From contig NZ_JAPZUB010000001.1 of assembly GCF_027533505.1 (NCBI RefSeq), positions 1-64,000 on the forward strand: 64,000 nt of DNA, given 5' to 3'. Under the pieces are notes generated by a model, which was not told the origin of the DNA, did not search any database, and was given only the letters and a program-made list of their open reading frames with translations. The position numbers and the translations under genes were made by a program. Every line of letters begins with the position of its first letter. Position 1 is the first letter of the stretch. Shown here in pieces: positions 52,761 through 62,014 of this stretch. Origin of the DNA: Flavobacterium sp. Its GTDB lineage: Bacteria; Bacteroidota; Bacteroidia; Flavobacteriales; Flavobacteriaceae.

Positions 52761-54893
52761 ATGAACAGTATTTCTTTTATTCAACATCAATTACAACTTC
52801 CTGAAGTCGCCACCAAAAACATTGAAGCAGCGCTACAATTGCTTTCAGAAGATTGTACCATTCCGTTTATTGCGCGTTATCGAAAAGATAAAACCGGCAA
52901 CCTGGATGAGGTCGTGCTCGAAAAAATTGCCAAATTCAAAAAGCAGTTCGACGAACTCATCAAACGCAAGGAAAGTATTTTGGCCAGTATCGCCGAACAA
53001 GGGCAATTACATCCCGAACTTCAAGCAAAAATTGAAAAAAGTTTTGATAGTAGTGAGTTAGAGGATTTGTATTTGCCGTTCAAAAAGAAGAAGAAAACCA
53101 AAGCGGATATCGCTCGCGAAAACGGTTTGGAACCATTTGCCAAAATTATCATGGCACAAAATGCCGCCGACATTGACTATTTGGCTTCCAATTATTTGAC
53201 CAAAAATGTGATCAACGAAGACGATGCTCTTCAAGGCGCACGCGACATTATCGCCGAATGGATCAACGAAAACCTGTTTGTGCGTAAACAACTGCGACGT
53301 CAATTTCAACGACAAGCCGTCATTACGACCAAAGTGGTCAAAGGAAAAGATACCGACGAAAACGCTCAAAAATTTGCCCAGTATTTTGATTGGTCTGAAC
53401 CCTTGTCCAAAACGCCTTCCCATCGCTTATTAGCCATGCTGCGTGCCGAGGCAGAAGGATGTATCAAATTTTCAGTCACTCTCGACAAAGATGAAGCTAT
53501 CGCTATGGTAGAGGACGCTATTATCAAACGCCACAACGATACAACACCTCATATACAGCTAGCCATCAAAGACAGTTACAAACGCTTATTAGAACCCGCC
53601 ATTTCCAACGAAACCTTACAAGAGGCCAAGCAAAAAGCCGATGCCAAAGCGATTGCCGTTTTCGCCGAAAATTTACGGCAGTTGTTACTTGCCTCTCCCC
53701 TGGGTGAAAAACGCGTTTTGGCGATCGATCCCGGTTTTCGAACGGGCTGTAAAGTGGTGTGTTTGGATGAAAAAGGGGACTTGTTGTACAACGAAACGAT
53801 TTATCCGCATGCGCCCCAACACGAAACGGCTATGGCTATGAAAAAAATAAAATCCATGGTCAATGCGTACAACATTGAAGCGATTTCCATCGGTAATGGA
53901 ACAGCCAGTCGAGAAACAGAGTTTTTCATTAAGAAAATCGCTTTTGACAAACCCGTTCAGGTTTTTGTAGTTTCTGAAGCTGGGGCATCCGTGTATTCGG
54001 CCAGTAAAATAGCCCGCGAAGAGTTTCCGACCTATGATGTTACCGTGCGGGGTTCCGTTTCCATTGGGCGCCGATTGTGCGATCCTTTGGCCGAATTGGT
54101 CAAAATCGATCCTAAGTCCATAGGCGTTGGGCAATACCAGCACGATGTGGATCAAGTGAAGTTAAAAGAAGAACTCGACAATACCGTCATGCGATGTGTG
54201 AATGCGGTTGGGATTAATATTAATACGGCGAGCAAATCGTTGCTGAGTTATGTGAGTGGTATCGGTGAAAAAATGGCTGAAAACATTGTCAAATTCCGCT
54301 CCGAAAACGGACCCTTTCAAGATCGTAATCAATTAAAAAAAGTCCCTCGATTGGGCGACAAAGCGTTTCAACAAGCCGCCGCTTTTATTCGCATCAAAGA
54401 CGGGAAAAATCCTTTGGATAATTCGGCGGTGCATCCCGAATCGTATAAAGTGGTCGAGAAAATGGCCAAAGATTTAGGAATTCAAGTGGGCGAGTTAATT
54501 GCAAATAAAGCCAAGATTGCCCAAATAAAGCCAGAGCATTATGTCAACGACACCGTTGGAATTTTGGGGATTAAAGACATTTTAAAAGAATTGGAAAAAC
54601 CCGGATTGGATCCGCGAAAAGCCGCTAAGGTATTTGAGTTTGATCCTAATGTTACAACCATTGCCGATGTGCGTTCCGGCATGATTTTACCTGGAATTGT
54701 AAACAACATCACTGCGTTTGGTTGTTTTGTCGACATCGGCATCAAAGAAAGTGGTTTGGTGCATATTTCCCAATTGAAAGACGGCTTTGTCTCCGATGTG
54801 AATGAAGTCGTCAAAATGCACCAACATGTTCAGGTAAAAGTCTTGGAGGTTGATGAGGTTCGAAAACGCATTCAATTGACGTTGGTGCTATAA
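52761..54893 (+). CDS. Tex-family RNA-binding transcription accessory protein
   Basis: The 710-residue product is a Tex (toxin expression) family protein. It has an N-terminal helical domain (IPFIARYRKDKTGNLDEVVLEKI), a YqgF/RuvX-like RNase H fold (VLAIDPGFRTGCKVVCLD), helix-hairpin-helix repeats (INTASKSLLSYVSGIGEKMAENIV) and a C-terminal S1 RNA-binding domain (LPGIVNNITAFGCFVDIGIKESGLVHISQL). Tex proteins interact with RNA polymerase and influence gene expression broadly. The ATG at 52761 fits the family start. A strong terminator follows. Confidence 0.92.
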   Translation: MNSISFIQHQLQLPEVATKNIEAALQLLSEDCTIPFIARYRKDKTGNLDEVVLEKIAKFKKQFDELIKRKESILASIAEQGQLHPELQAKIEKSFDSSELEDLYLPFKKKKKTKADIARENGLEPFAKIIMAQNAADIDYLASNYLTKNVINEDDALQGARDIIAEWINENLFVRKQLRRQFQRQAVITTKVVKGKDTDENAQKFAQYFDWSEPLSKTPSHRLLAMLRAEAEGCIKFSVTLDKDEAIAMVEDAIIKRHNDTTPHIQLAIKDSYKRLLEPAISNETLQEAKQKADAKAIAVFAENLRQLLLASPLGEKRVLAIDPGFRTGCKVVCLDEKGDLLYNETIYPHAPQHETAMAMKKIKSMVNAYNIEAISIGNGTASRETEFFIKKIAFDKPVQVFVVSEAGASVYSASKIAREEFPTYDVTVRGSVSIGRRLCDPLAELVKIDPKSIGVGQYQHDVDQVKLKEELDNTVMRCVNAVGININTASKSLLSYVSGIGEKMAENIVKFRSENGPFQDRNQLKKVPRLGDKAFQQAAAFIRIKDGKNPLDNSAVHPESYKVVEKMAKDLGIQVGELIANKAKIAQIKPEHYVNDTVGILGIKDILKELEKPGLDPRKAAKVFEFDPNVTTIADVRSGMILPGIVNNITAFGCFVDIGIKESGLVHISQLKDGFVSDVNEVVKMHQHVQVKVLEVDEVRKRIQLTLVL

Positions 54894-54897
54894 AAGC

Positions 54898-54933
54898 AAT
54901 AATCCCAAATTCGAAACCGAACTTGGGATTATT
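54898..54933 (+). terminator. Terminator after tex
   Basis: An 11-bp stem pairs 54898-54908 with 54923-54933 (outer bases AATAATCCCAA and TTGGGATTATT). The loop contains a smaller TTCG-AAAC-CGAA stem. A T run follows. It lies five bases after the stop codon. Confidence 0.85.
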
Positions 54934-55057
54934 TTTTTGCAATTCTACAATATAAAACTGCAATTGGGAACAAAATAGTATGTTCTTCTTCATAGCAAGC
55001 AATAGGAAGATGCATAAAAAAGAAAAGGGTTGCGTGAAAAAATAAAAAAAAGTAAAA

Positions 55058-55089
55058 AAAAATCACTGCTCTTGAAAACAGTGATTTTT
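55058..55089 (-). terminator. Terminator after tatA
   Basis: AAAAATCACTG (55058-55068) pairs perfectly with CAGTGATTTTT (55079-55089). Read on the minus strand the hairpin is followed by a long T-rich tract. It lies 37 bases after the tatA stop codon. Confidence 0.75.
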
Positions 55090-55125
55090 ATAACGAACAA
55101 ATCGTTGTAATGTGGCGTCAGGAGA

Positions 55126-55305
55126 CTATTTATTTTCTTCTGTCTTGGTTTCAGCTTTTGTTTTATCTTCTCCCTTGGCAGCGTCTTTAAATTCTTTAAC
55201 ACCAGCGCCCAGTCCTTTCATTAATTCCGGAATTTTACGACCTCCGAATAATAACAAAACAATCACAAGGATGACAATAATTTCGGGCATTCCTAATCTT
55301 CCCAT
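55126..55305 (-). CDS. tatA: Twin-arginine translocase subunit TatA
   Basis: This 59-residue protein is a TatA/E-type subunit of the twin-arginine protein export system. A single N-terminal membrane helix ([16 protein letters not shown]) is followed by the hallmark [22 protein letters not shown] amphipathic helix and a charged tail. TatA forms the protein-conducting pore with TatC. No tatC is in this window. It has a TACCTTTG -7 box upstream and a terminator downstream, so it is a single-gene unit. Confidence 0.88.
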   Translation of the reverse strand: MGRLGMPEIIVILVIVLLLFGGRKIPELMKGLGAGVKEFKDAAKGEDKTKAETKTEENK

Positions 55306-55353
55306 AATGTATTAAATTAATGCTTTCGCAGTTATTCATATTTGTTTATGGTA

Positions 55354-55361
55354 CAAAGGTA
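55354..55361 (-). promoter_or_regulatory. -7 promoter box (TACCTTTG) for tatA
   Basis: This minus-strand TAnnTTTG match lies 48 bases before the tatA ATG. It stands back to back with the promoter of the divergent gene at 55465. Confidence 0.5.
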
Positions 55362-55438
55362 CGTAAAAAATAAAACGATGAAGGTTTTCTAACAAAGATT
55401 TCACGTTAAAGTATCCGCATTTCACCGCTGAATTTGGT

Positions 55439-55446
55439 TATATTTG
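55439..55446 (+). promoter_or_regulatory. -7 promoter box (TATATTTG) for the M23-like membrane protein gene
   Basis: This perfect TAnnTTTG match ends 18 bases before the ATG at 55465, and probably drives the run through the GH3 and CarboxypepD-reg genes. Confidence 0.5.
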
Positions 55447-55464
55447 TTGCAACAAACGCTCCGT

Positions 55465-55968
55465 ATGTCTGCCAAAAAATTAAAAAAAGAACGGCTTAAA
55501 AAACACCTGTTTACCAAAAACAGGCTGGTGATATTAAACGATGATACGTTTGAGGAGATTTTTTCACTTCGGCTCACGTTGATGAATGTGTTTGTGGTAG
55601 CAGGAGTAGGTGCCATTTTGATCATTTTTGTTACTACCTTCATCATTGCTTTTACACCGTTGCGTGAGTATATTCCGGGGTATCCTTCAACCGAACTTAA
55701 GCGCAATGCGACCGAATTAGCTTTAAAATCGGATTCGCTAGAATTTGCCATCAAAAAAAACGAAGCGTATTTACAGTCTATTCAGAAGGTGCTTAACGGC
55801 AATTTAGAATATGCCAAAGTCAATAAGGATTCCATTTTAGCCATCGCTGTGGATACCCTTCCAGAGTTGGAACTCACCCCTTCCGAAAAAGAAATGGAAC
55901 TGCGACGAGAAGTGGAACAGGAGGAACAAAAATCACCGGCCAAACCATCTCAAAAAGGAAAAAAATAA
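55465..55968 (+). CDS. Membrane protein resembling the N-terminus of M23 peptidases
   Basis: The 167-residue product has a basic start (SAKKLKKERLKKHLFTKNRLVILNDDTFEE), one membrane helix (VFVVAGVGAILIIFVTTFIIAF) and then a periplasmic coiled-coil region starting TPLREYIPGYPSTELKRNATELALKSDSL. This layout matches the N-terminal part of Flavobacteriia M23-type peptidoglycan peptidases, but there is no peptidase domain. The tail is lysine- and glutamate-rich. It could be a regulator or scaffold for envelope enzymes. Its stop overlaps the GH3 start by one base (TAATG). Confidence 0.65.
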   Translation: MSAKKLKKERLKKHLFTKNRLVILNDDTFEEIFSLRLTLMNVFVVAGVGAILIIFVTTFIIAFTPLREYIPGYPSTELKRNATELALKSDSLEFAIKKNEAYLQSIQKVLNGNLEYAKVNKDSILAIAVDTLPELELTPSEKEMELRREVEQEEQKSPAKPSQKGKK

Positions 55969-57455
55969 TGTCGTTAAAATCATTTGCCGCTCGACTTTTG
56001 GCCTACAAAGTGCATCGTGACACCCAAAAATGGGCCCAAAATCCAGTAGAAACCCAGCAAAATGTTTTCCGTCAATTAATAGCCCAAGCGCAACACACTG
56101 CTTTTGGAAAAGACCACCATTTTGATACCATACTTTCTCATGCCGATTTTGTCAAGCAGGTTCCCATGCGCGACTATGAACAATTAAAACCTTATATAGA
56201 TCGTGTGGTGCAAGGGGAGGAGCACGTCCTTTGGAAAGGAAAACCGCTTTATTTTGCTAAAACTTCGGGGACAACTTCAGGTGCCAAATACATTCCTTTA
56301 ACAAAGGAATCCATGCCGTTTCATATTCAAGCGGCTCGAAATGCTATTTTGAGTTATATCCACGAAACAGGCAAAGCCGATTTTGTCGATGGAAAAATGA
56401 TTTTTCTCCAAGGAAGTCCAGAATTAGAGTCCAAAAACGGCATTCAATTGGGACGACTTTCGGGGATTGTGGCCCATTATGTCCCCAAGTATTTACAACG
56501 CAACCGGTTGCCCAGCTGGGAAACCAACTGCATCGACGATTGGGAAACCAAAGTAGACGCGATTGTTCAGGAAACGATTACCCAAAACATGACTGTAATT
56601 TCAGGGATTCCGAGTTGGGTACAAATGTATTTCGAAAAACTGGTTCACGTCTCAGGAAAGCCTGTCGGAACGCTGTTTCCCCATTTTAATTTGTTTATTT
56701 ATGGCGGTGTCAATTATGAACCGTACCGGGCTAAATTTGAACAATTAATGGGGCGAAAAGTGGACTCCATCGAACTTTTTCCCGCTTCGGAAGGATTTTT
56801 TGCCTACCAAGATTCGCAAACCGAAAAAGGGATGTTGTTGCTTTTGAATTCAGGCATCTTTTATGAGTTTGTGAAGGCCGATGAATTTTTTACCCCAAAT
56901 CCTAAGCGCTACACTATTGGTGAGGTCGAAATGGGTATTAATTATGTGCTTTTACTCTCCACCAATGCAGGGTTATGGGCTTACAATATTGGCGACACGG
57001 TTCAATTTACCTGTTTACAACCCTATCGTGTTATCGTCTCGGGTCGTTTGAAACATTTCATTTCTGCTTTTGGGGAACACGTTATTGGGAAAGAAGTAGA
57101 GGAGGCCCTGCGTCAAGCGGTGGAAGGCACTTTGATTCGTATTAATGAATTTACCGTAGCACCGCAAATAACCCCTCAAGAAGGATTGCCGTATCACGAA
57201 TGGTTGATAGAATTTGAACAAGCTCCCGACAATTTAACCGAATTTGCGTTAAAAATCGACAACGCCATGCGCCAACAAAATGTATATTATGACGATTTAA
57301 TCGCAGGGAATGTTTTGCGGACGGTGGTTATCACGCCAGTAGCCTCCAACGGTTTTCAAGCCTATATGAAGTCGATTGGGAAATTGGGAGGTCAAAACAA
57401 ACTTCCCCGATTAAGTAACGATCGCTCTATTGCCGATCAATTGCCTTTGTTATGA
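55968..57455 (+). CDS. GH3 auxin-responsive promoter-type family protein
   Basis: The 495-residue product is a bacterial GH3-family protein, of the ANL-like adenylate-forming fold. Visible signatures include TSGTTSGAKYIPLT (the nucleotide-binding loop) near residue 99, 'IYGGVNYEPYRAKFEQLMG', 'ELFPASEGFFAYQD' and 'AYNIGDTVQFTCLQPYRVIVSGRLKHFISAFGEH'. Plant members conjugate hormones to amino acids. In Bacteroidota the substrate is unknown. It overlaps its neighbours at both ends, a tight operon. Confidence 0.85.
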   Translation: MSLKSFAARLLAYKVHRDTQKWAQNPVETQQNVFRQLIAQAQHTAFGKDHHFDTILSHADFVKQVPMRDYEQLKPYIDRVVQGEEHVLWKGKPLYFAKTSGTTSGAKYIPLTKESMPFHIQAARNAILSYIHETGKADFVDGKMIFLQGSPELESKNGIQLGRLSGIVAHYVPKYLQRNRLPSWETNCIDDWETKVDAIVQETITQNMTVISGIPSWVQMYFEKLVHVSGKPVGTLFPHFNLFIYGGVNYEPYRAKFEQLMGRKVDSIELFPASEGFFAYQDSQTEKGMLLLLNSGIFYEFVKADEFFTPNPKRYTIGEVEMGINYVLLLSTNAGLWAYNIGDTVQFTCLQPYRVIVSGRLKHFISAFGEHVIGKEVEEALRQAVEGTLIRINEFTVAPQITPQEGLPYHEWLIEFEQAPDNLTEFALKIDNAMRQQNVYYDDLIAGNVLRTVVITPVASNGFQAYMKSIGKLGGQNKLPRLSNDRSIADQLPLL

Positions 57456-58324
57456 AAAAAATACTTTTATTACTTGTCCTTCCAGTCGTTGCCATTGCCC
57501 AAATCAAAGGCGTGGTCAAAGACAGCCTTTCGGGGCAGCCTATTCCGTATGTAACCCTTTGGGTTGAAGGAGAGCAAATGGCAGCGACCACTGAATTTGA
57601 CGGAACGTATGAATTACCGGCTCTCGATTCGGGAAAAACCATTGTGTTTTCTTCGGTCGGTTATACCAAAAAAAGAGTGACTGCCGATCAAGCCAAAACG
57701 GTTCTTTTGTCGCCCGAAGAATATATTTTGGAGGAAGTGGTTATTGCGGGTCAAAAAAACAAGAAGCAGCTCGAAATAGGTATTCGAAAAAAGTCGATTT
57801 ATCAAGCTTTTGACAATGGCCCCAAAATTGAAACCAAGTTTTTCCCGTATTTGCAAGCCTATACCAAAACAAAATACATAAAAAAAGTGCGCATTCAAAC
57901 CGATTGCCGACTGGAAGATGCGTTGGTTAAACTTCATTTTTTTGCCGTAGATGAAAAAGGAGCACCGGGCGCTGAGTTACTAAAAAAAGACCTATTGGTT
58001 ACGGTAAAAAAGGGCGTTATGTACACCACAGTCGATTTGTCCGATTGGAATCTGGTGATGCCTAAAAACGGACTCTTTGTTGGCTTTGAAAAGTTGTTGA
58101 TTGAACGGAATAAAGAGGAAAAAACCATTGTCGACCCCAATTCAGGTGCGACCCGTATACAGCGAAAATACTATCCTTTTTTGTTGTATGCCTACGTAGA
58201 AGCCACTTTTCAATGGACTTATCAAGAGGGCGAGTGGCAGAAAAAAGCTCCCACTGATACGAACGATCCGTCAGCGACACTGATGATTCTCGAACCCTCC
58301 ATTTCCCTGATTCTGTCCAACTAA
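57452..58324 (+). CDS. Secreted protein with a CarboxypepD-regulatory-like domain
   Basis: The 290-residue product has a signal peptide (MKKILLLLVLPVVAIAQ) and then a carboxypeptidase-regulatory-like beta-sandwich (IKGVVKDSLSGQPIPYVTLWVEGEQMAATTEFDGTYELP). This domain is common at the N-terminus of SusC/TonB-dependent receptors and of many Bacteroidota surface proteins. The remaining part has further strands with 'FFAVDEKGAPGAELLKKDLLV' and 'LFVGFEKLLIERN'. There is no barrel domain. It overlaps the GH3 gene by four bases. Confidence 0.75.
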   Translation: MKKILLLLVLPVVAIAQIKGVVKDSLSGQPIPYVTLWVEGEQMAATTEFDGTYELPALDSGKTIVFSSVGYTKKRVTADQAKTVLLSPEEYILEEVVIAGQKNKKQLEIGIRKKSIYQAFDNGPKIETKFFPYLQAYTKTKYIKKVRIQTDCRLEDALVKLHFFAVDEKGAPGAELLKKDLLVTVKKGVMYTTVDLSDWNLVMPKNGLFVGFEKLLIERNKEEKTIVDPNSGATRIQRKYYPFLLYAYVEATFQWTYQEGEWQKKAPTDTNDPSATLMILEPSISLILSN

Positions 58325-58336
58325 ATCCAAAATCAT

Positions 58337-58344
58337 TACCTTTG
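58337..58344 (+). promoter_or_regulatory. -7 promoter box (TACCTTTG) for the DUF6909 gene
   Basis: This perfect TAnnTTTG match ends 21 bases before the ATG at 58366, directly after the stop of the preceding gene. DUF6909 therefore has its own promoter. Confidence 0.55.
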
Positions 58345-58365
58345 CGGGTTAGTAAAACCTATTGA

Positions 58366-60057
58366 ATGAAAGAAATTAAAAACATTTCGCGCTCTAGAGC
58401 GCAAGAGTCCTCGGCAGCTATCGAGCGACTGTACATTACCATGCGTCACCTATTTAACCGCGGTTTTTATAAACCGATGGGGGTATCGGGTGACACTTTA
58501 CGAGAAGCATTGCTTCAACTTCGCCCCGAAATTTATGGCAGTATTGCCGAAGAAAAAGTAGAATTAAACGGATTATTGTATGTGATTGAGCGTTTGCCGA
58601 TAGGTATTGAAGAGTGTCGTTACATCAATTTAACGTCTGATGAAGGGTATTCTAAATCGCATTTCAAAGCCATTATTCCCCCAAAACGTCGTCGTAATTG
58701 TTACCGCATCGACGCCGAACAAATGAATGTGGAAATCACCCGAGGACGCTCTGATATTTATGATATTCTAACCCATTTGACCTTTATTTTTATCGAATCG
58801 CATAAAATCAAAGATCGCGTTTTATTAGACGAGTTTGAAGTTGAGGTTACCCGCGATTGGAAAAAATTGGAACAAGCCGTTCTGCAAGGGAAGAAGTTAA
58901 CACAGATTGAAAAAGAAGTCGCTATTTCTCATGCGGCGAATATATTAGGACGCAGTTTTTCGGAAGTGTTGGCCATTTACGATGCCTTTGCAATACCTGA
59001 AAAACCCGATCGTTTTTTACATGTGATTTATTGGTTGGGAAAATTAGCCATCGAAGAAGCAGTAGACAACAATAAGCGTACGATTACGTTTAGTCCTATT
59101 TTGCGGGAACGGTTGGGGCACCACATTCATGGAGAGATTTGGGCCAACACTATCAAAAAAACCTTGGATGACAATGGGTTAATTCAGCGGCCAATCCATA
59201 TTATCAGTGCCAACATGCACAGTGTGATGAATTCGATTTATGCACAAACCGTTATTGGAAGTAAGTATAAAGAGCAATCGGAATATGCTATTTATGAAGA
59301 TTTGAGTGCTACCGAAAACAAAGAGTTGCGTAAAAAAGTGGAAGAATATGCTCTGAAAAACGGTATGATTTCACTCCCTGATACCTCGGGAACCAACATT
59401 GATGTTCAAGTATTTGACACCGCAAAAATAGACTGGAAAAAGTCCAATTTCCCGAACGTAAAATTTAAAGGCGAGGCGCCCGTGATTATTGTTATGGATT
59501 ATGCCTTTGGGGAGCAAGCTTTTGAAACTATTGATGAGTTGTTGAAGCCTTATAAATCAGGCAAAGAGAAGCTTTTCTTGAATGTAGAATCGGTTTCTAT
59601 TATGGGGAAAGCCGGAATTTTGGAAGGGGGCAAAGGCGACATTATGATTCCGAATGCCCACATCAACGAGGGTACAGCCGACAACTATCCTTTTGACAAT
59701 GAATTGACCAAAGCACTGTTTGAAGGCCACGGAATACCCGTGTATGCCGGTCCGATGATCACCGTTTTAGGGACTTCATTACAAAACAAAGATTTATTGA
59801 AATTTTTCCACGAATCGACGTGGGGTGCTATTGGCTTAGAAATGGAAGGTGCGTATTACCAAAAAGCCATTCAGTCGGCATCGCGCATTCGTAAGAGCAT
59901 CAATCCCGATGTAAAAGTTCGATACGCCTACTACGCTTCCGATAATCCTTTAGAAACAGGAAGCACTCTAGCCTCTGGTGGATTAGGAACCACAGGAGTG
60001 AAACCAACGTATTTAATCACCATAAAAATACTAGAACAAATTTTTAACGTAAAATAG
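58366..60057 (+). CDS. DUF6909 family protein with nucleoside-phosphorylase-like C-terminal half
   Basis: The 563-residue product matches a Bacteroidota family annotated DUF6909. The N-terminal half is helical (ERLYITMRHLFNRGFYKPMGVSG). The C-terminal half has VIIVMDYAFGEQA, 'ESVSIMGKAGILEGGKGDIMIPNAHINEGTADNY' and 'GAIGLEMEGAYYQKAIQSA', which strongly recall the purine-nucleoside-phosphorylase/AMP-nucleosidase fold, including the EMEGA-type motif. An enzyme acting on a nucleotide or nucleoside is likely, though the family has no assigned function. Confidence 0.72.
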   Translation: MKEIKNISRSRAQESSAAIERLYITMRHLFNRGFYKPMGVSGDTLREALLQLRPEIYGSIAEEKVELNGLLYVIERLPIGIEECRYINLTSDEGYSKSHFKAIIPPKRRRNCYRIDAEQMNVEITRGRSDIYDILTHLTFIFIESHKIKDRVLLDEFEVEVTRDWKKLEQAVLQGKKLTQIEKEVAISHAANILGRSFSEVLAIYDAFAIPEKPDRFLHVIYWLGKLAIEEAVDNNKRTITFSPILRERLGHHIHGEIWANTIKKTLDDNGLIQRPIHIISANMHSVMNSIYAQTVIGSKYKEQSEYAIYEDLSATENKELRKKVEEYALKNGMISLPDTSGTNIDVQVFDTAKIDWKKSNFPNVKFKGEAPVIIVMDYAFGEQAFETIDELLKPYKSGKEKLFLNVESVSIMGKAGILEGGKGDIMIPNAHINEGTADNYPFDNELTKALFEGHGIPVYAGPMITVLGTSLQNKDLLKFFHESTWGAIGLEMEGAYYQKAIQSASRIRKSINPDVKVRYAYYASDNPLETGSTLASGGLGTTGVKPTYLITIKILEQIFNVK

Positions 60058-60066
60058 TTAATTCTT

Positions 60067-61047
60067 ATGAGTACAAATTCTCAAAACAACACTGATAATC
60101 AAGAAATTGATTTGTCGCAAATATCAAGAACAATAAGTAATTCTTTAGCATCATTTAAGCACCTTTTGTTCAGTGGAATTCAATTTGTTATCAATAACAT
60201 CATCCTTTTAGGAATATTGTTTGCTCTTGGAATTGGACTGGGGTTTTACATGGATAAAACCCAAAAAACCTTTGATCATGAAATTATTGTTTCTCCCAAT
60301 TTTGGAAGCACGGATTATTTGTATTCAAAGATCGATCTATTAAAGTCAAAAGTAATAGAAAAGGATGAAGTATTTCTGAAAGGAATTGGTATTATAAATC
60401 CGCAAAGTTTAAGTAAATTAGAAATTACTCCAATAACTGATATTTATCGTTTTGTAAATAACAATGACAAAAATTTTGAATTATTAAAATTGATGGCTGA
60501 AGACGGCGACATAAAAAAGATTCTTCAGGAAAACGCTACAAGTAAGAACTATATTTATCATAAAATTACCTTTAGTTCAACTGATGCAATTGAATTTGAT
60601 TCTTGCATAAAGCCTATTTTAAGTTTTCTAAATGACAGCAAGTTTTACAAAGATATTCAGAAAGTATATGTTAAAAATGTAGAAATTAAAATGAAATTGA
60701 ACGATTCAATTATTTCTCAAATTGATGGCGTGCTCAACGAATTTTCTTCAAAAGTTAGCAATGGGTCTAAAAATGATAAGTTAGTATATTATAATGAAAA
60801 CACCCAGTTAAATGACGTAATTGAAACAAAAGAAGATTTAATAAAGGAACAAGGAAACCACCGATTGGATTTAGTAAGCTTAGATAAAATTATCAAAGAA
60901 AGCAGTGTAATTACAAATAGAGAAAACACAGAAAGCATCAATGGTAAAATGAAATTTGTTTTGCCTTTTTTGTTCATTTTTATCTATTTGTTTTTTAGAT
61001 CGGTAGTGGTTTTTTATAGAAAGCAAAAGGCATTAAACCAGAATTAA
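60067..61047 (+). CDS. Wzz-like polysaccharide co-polymerase / chain-length determinant protein
   Basis: The 326-residue product has two membrane helices, one near residues 40-64 and one near 298-316, with a periplasmic domain between them, as in Wzz/PCP proteins that set O-antigen or capsule chain length. The central domain is helical ([19 protein letters not shown]). The canonical proline-rich motif near the second helix is not clear, so the assignment rests on topology and context. It is the first gene of the polysaccharide locus, one base before rmlA. Confidence 0.6.
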   Translation: MSTNSQNNTDNQEIDLSQISRTISNSLASFKHLLFSGIQFVINNIILLGILFALGIGLGFYMDKTQKTFDHEIIVSPNFGSTDYLYSKIDLLKSKVIEKDEVFLKGIGIINPQSLSKLEITPITDIYRFVNNNDKNFELLKLMAEDGDIKKILQENATSKNYIYHKITFSSTDAIEFDSCIKPILSFLNDSKFYKDIQKVYVKNVEIKMKLNDSIISQIDGVLNEFSSKVSNGSKNDKLVYYNENTQLNDVIETKEDLIKEQGNHRLDLVSLDKIIKESSVITNRENTESINGKMKFVLPFLFIFIYLFFRSVVVFYRKQKALNQN

Positions 61048-61048
61048 A

Positions 61049-61912
61049 ATGAAAGGAATAATACTAGCAGGCGGTTCTGGAACCCGCTTACACCCACTTA
61101 CATTAGCCGTAAGTAAGCAATTAATGCCTATTTATGACAAACCAATGATTTACTACCCATTATCAACATTGATGTGGGCAGGAATCAATGAAATTTTAAT
61201 CATTTCAACTCCACATGATTTACCTCTTTTTCAACAACTTTTAGGCGATGGTAAGAAATTCGGTTGTCGATTTGAATACGCCGTTCAAGAACACCCAAAT
61301 GGTTTGGCAGAAGCCTTTATCATTGGAAAAGAATTTGTAGGCAATGATAAAGTCGCCTTGATTTTGGGGGACAATATCTTTTACGGTACCGGTTTGGCCG
61401 AATTATTACAATCCAACAACGACCCTGATGGCGGAATCATTTATGCGTATCACGTACATGACCCAGAACGTTACGGTGTGGTTGATTTTGACGCCAATGG
61501 AAATGTCTTGTCGATAGAAGAAAAGCCAACGCATCCCAAGTCGAATTATGCTGTTCCAGGAATTTATTTTTACGACAATTCGGTTGTTGAAGTCGCAGCC
61601 AATATTCAGCCCAGTCACAGAGGTGAATTGGAAATTACCGATGTCAACAAAGAATATTTAAAAAGAGGAAAACTCAAAGTAAGTATTTTGGATCGCGGAA
61701 CCGCTTGGTTGGATACAGGAACATTTCAATCACTAATGCAAGCCGGACAGTTTGTTCAAGTAATTGAAGAACGCCAAGGATTAAAAATTGGTGCCATTGA
61801 AGAAGCCGCGTACCGCATGGGTTTCATCAATTCCGATCAACTCAAAGAACTAGCAACACCTTTACTAAAAAGCGGTTATGGTGTTCATTTAATGAGCTTG
61901 TTAGACCAATAA
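61049..61912 (+). CDS. rmlA: Glucose-1-phosphate thymidylyltransferase
   Basis: RmlA makes dTDP-glucose from glucose 1-phosphate and dTTP, the first step of dTDP-L-rhamnose synthesis. The 287-residue product has the nucleotide-binding [13 protein letters not shown] near residue 6, '[20 protein letters not shown]' and '[10 protein letters not shown]', and '[14 protein letters not shown]'. Length is normal. It is followed by rmlC and rmlD; rmlB is not in this window. Confidence 0.95.
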   Translation: MKGIILAGGSGTRLHPLTLAVSKQLMPIYDKPMIYYPLSTLMWAGINEILIISTPHDLPLFQQLLGDGKKFGCRFEYAVQEHPNGLAEAFIIGKEFVGNDKVALILGDNIFYGTGLAELLQSNNDPDGGIIYAYHVHDPERYGVVDFDANGNVLSIEEKPTHPKSNYAVPGIYFYDNSVVEVAANIQPSHRGELEITDVNKEYLKRGKLKVSILDRGTAWLDTGTFQSLMQAGQFVQVIEERQGLKIGAIEEAAYRMGFINSDQLKELATPLLKSGYGVHLMSLLDQ

Positions 61913-61930
61913 AAAATGAATAAAAGCTAA

Positions 61931-62014
61931 ATTCAATTATCAATTTTTGACATTGTCATTGCCATTGATTTTTGAAGTTGCCATTGATTTTTGCCATTGA
62001 AATTGTTATTGAAT
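61931..62014. repeat. Small inverted repeat with short direct repeats between rmlA and rmlC
   Basis: ATTCAATTATCAATTT (61931-61946) and AAATTGTTATTGAAT (62000-62014) are inverted with one gap. Between them TTGCCATTGATTTTTG occurs twice (61959-61974 and 61978-61993). The right end overlaps the rmlC leader. The layout resembles the inverted arms of the suf S23 units but carries no gene. Confidence 0.5.
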
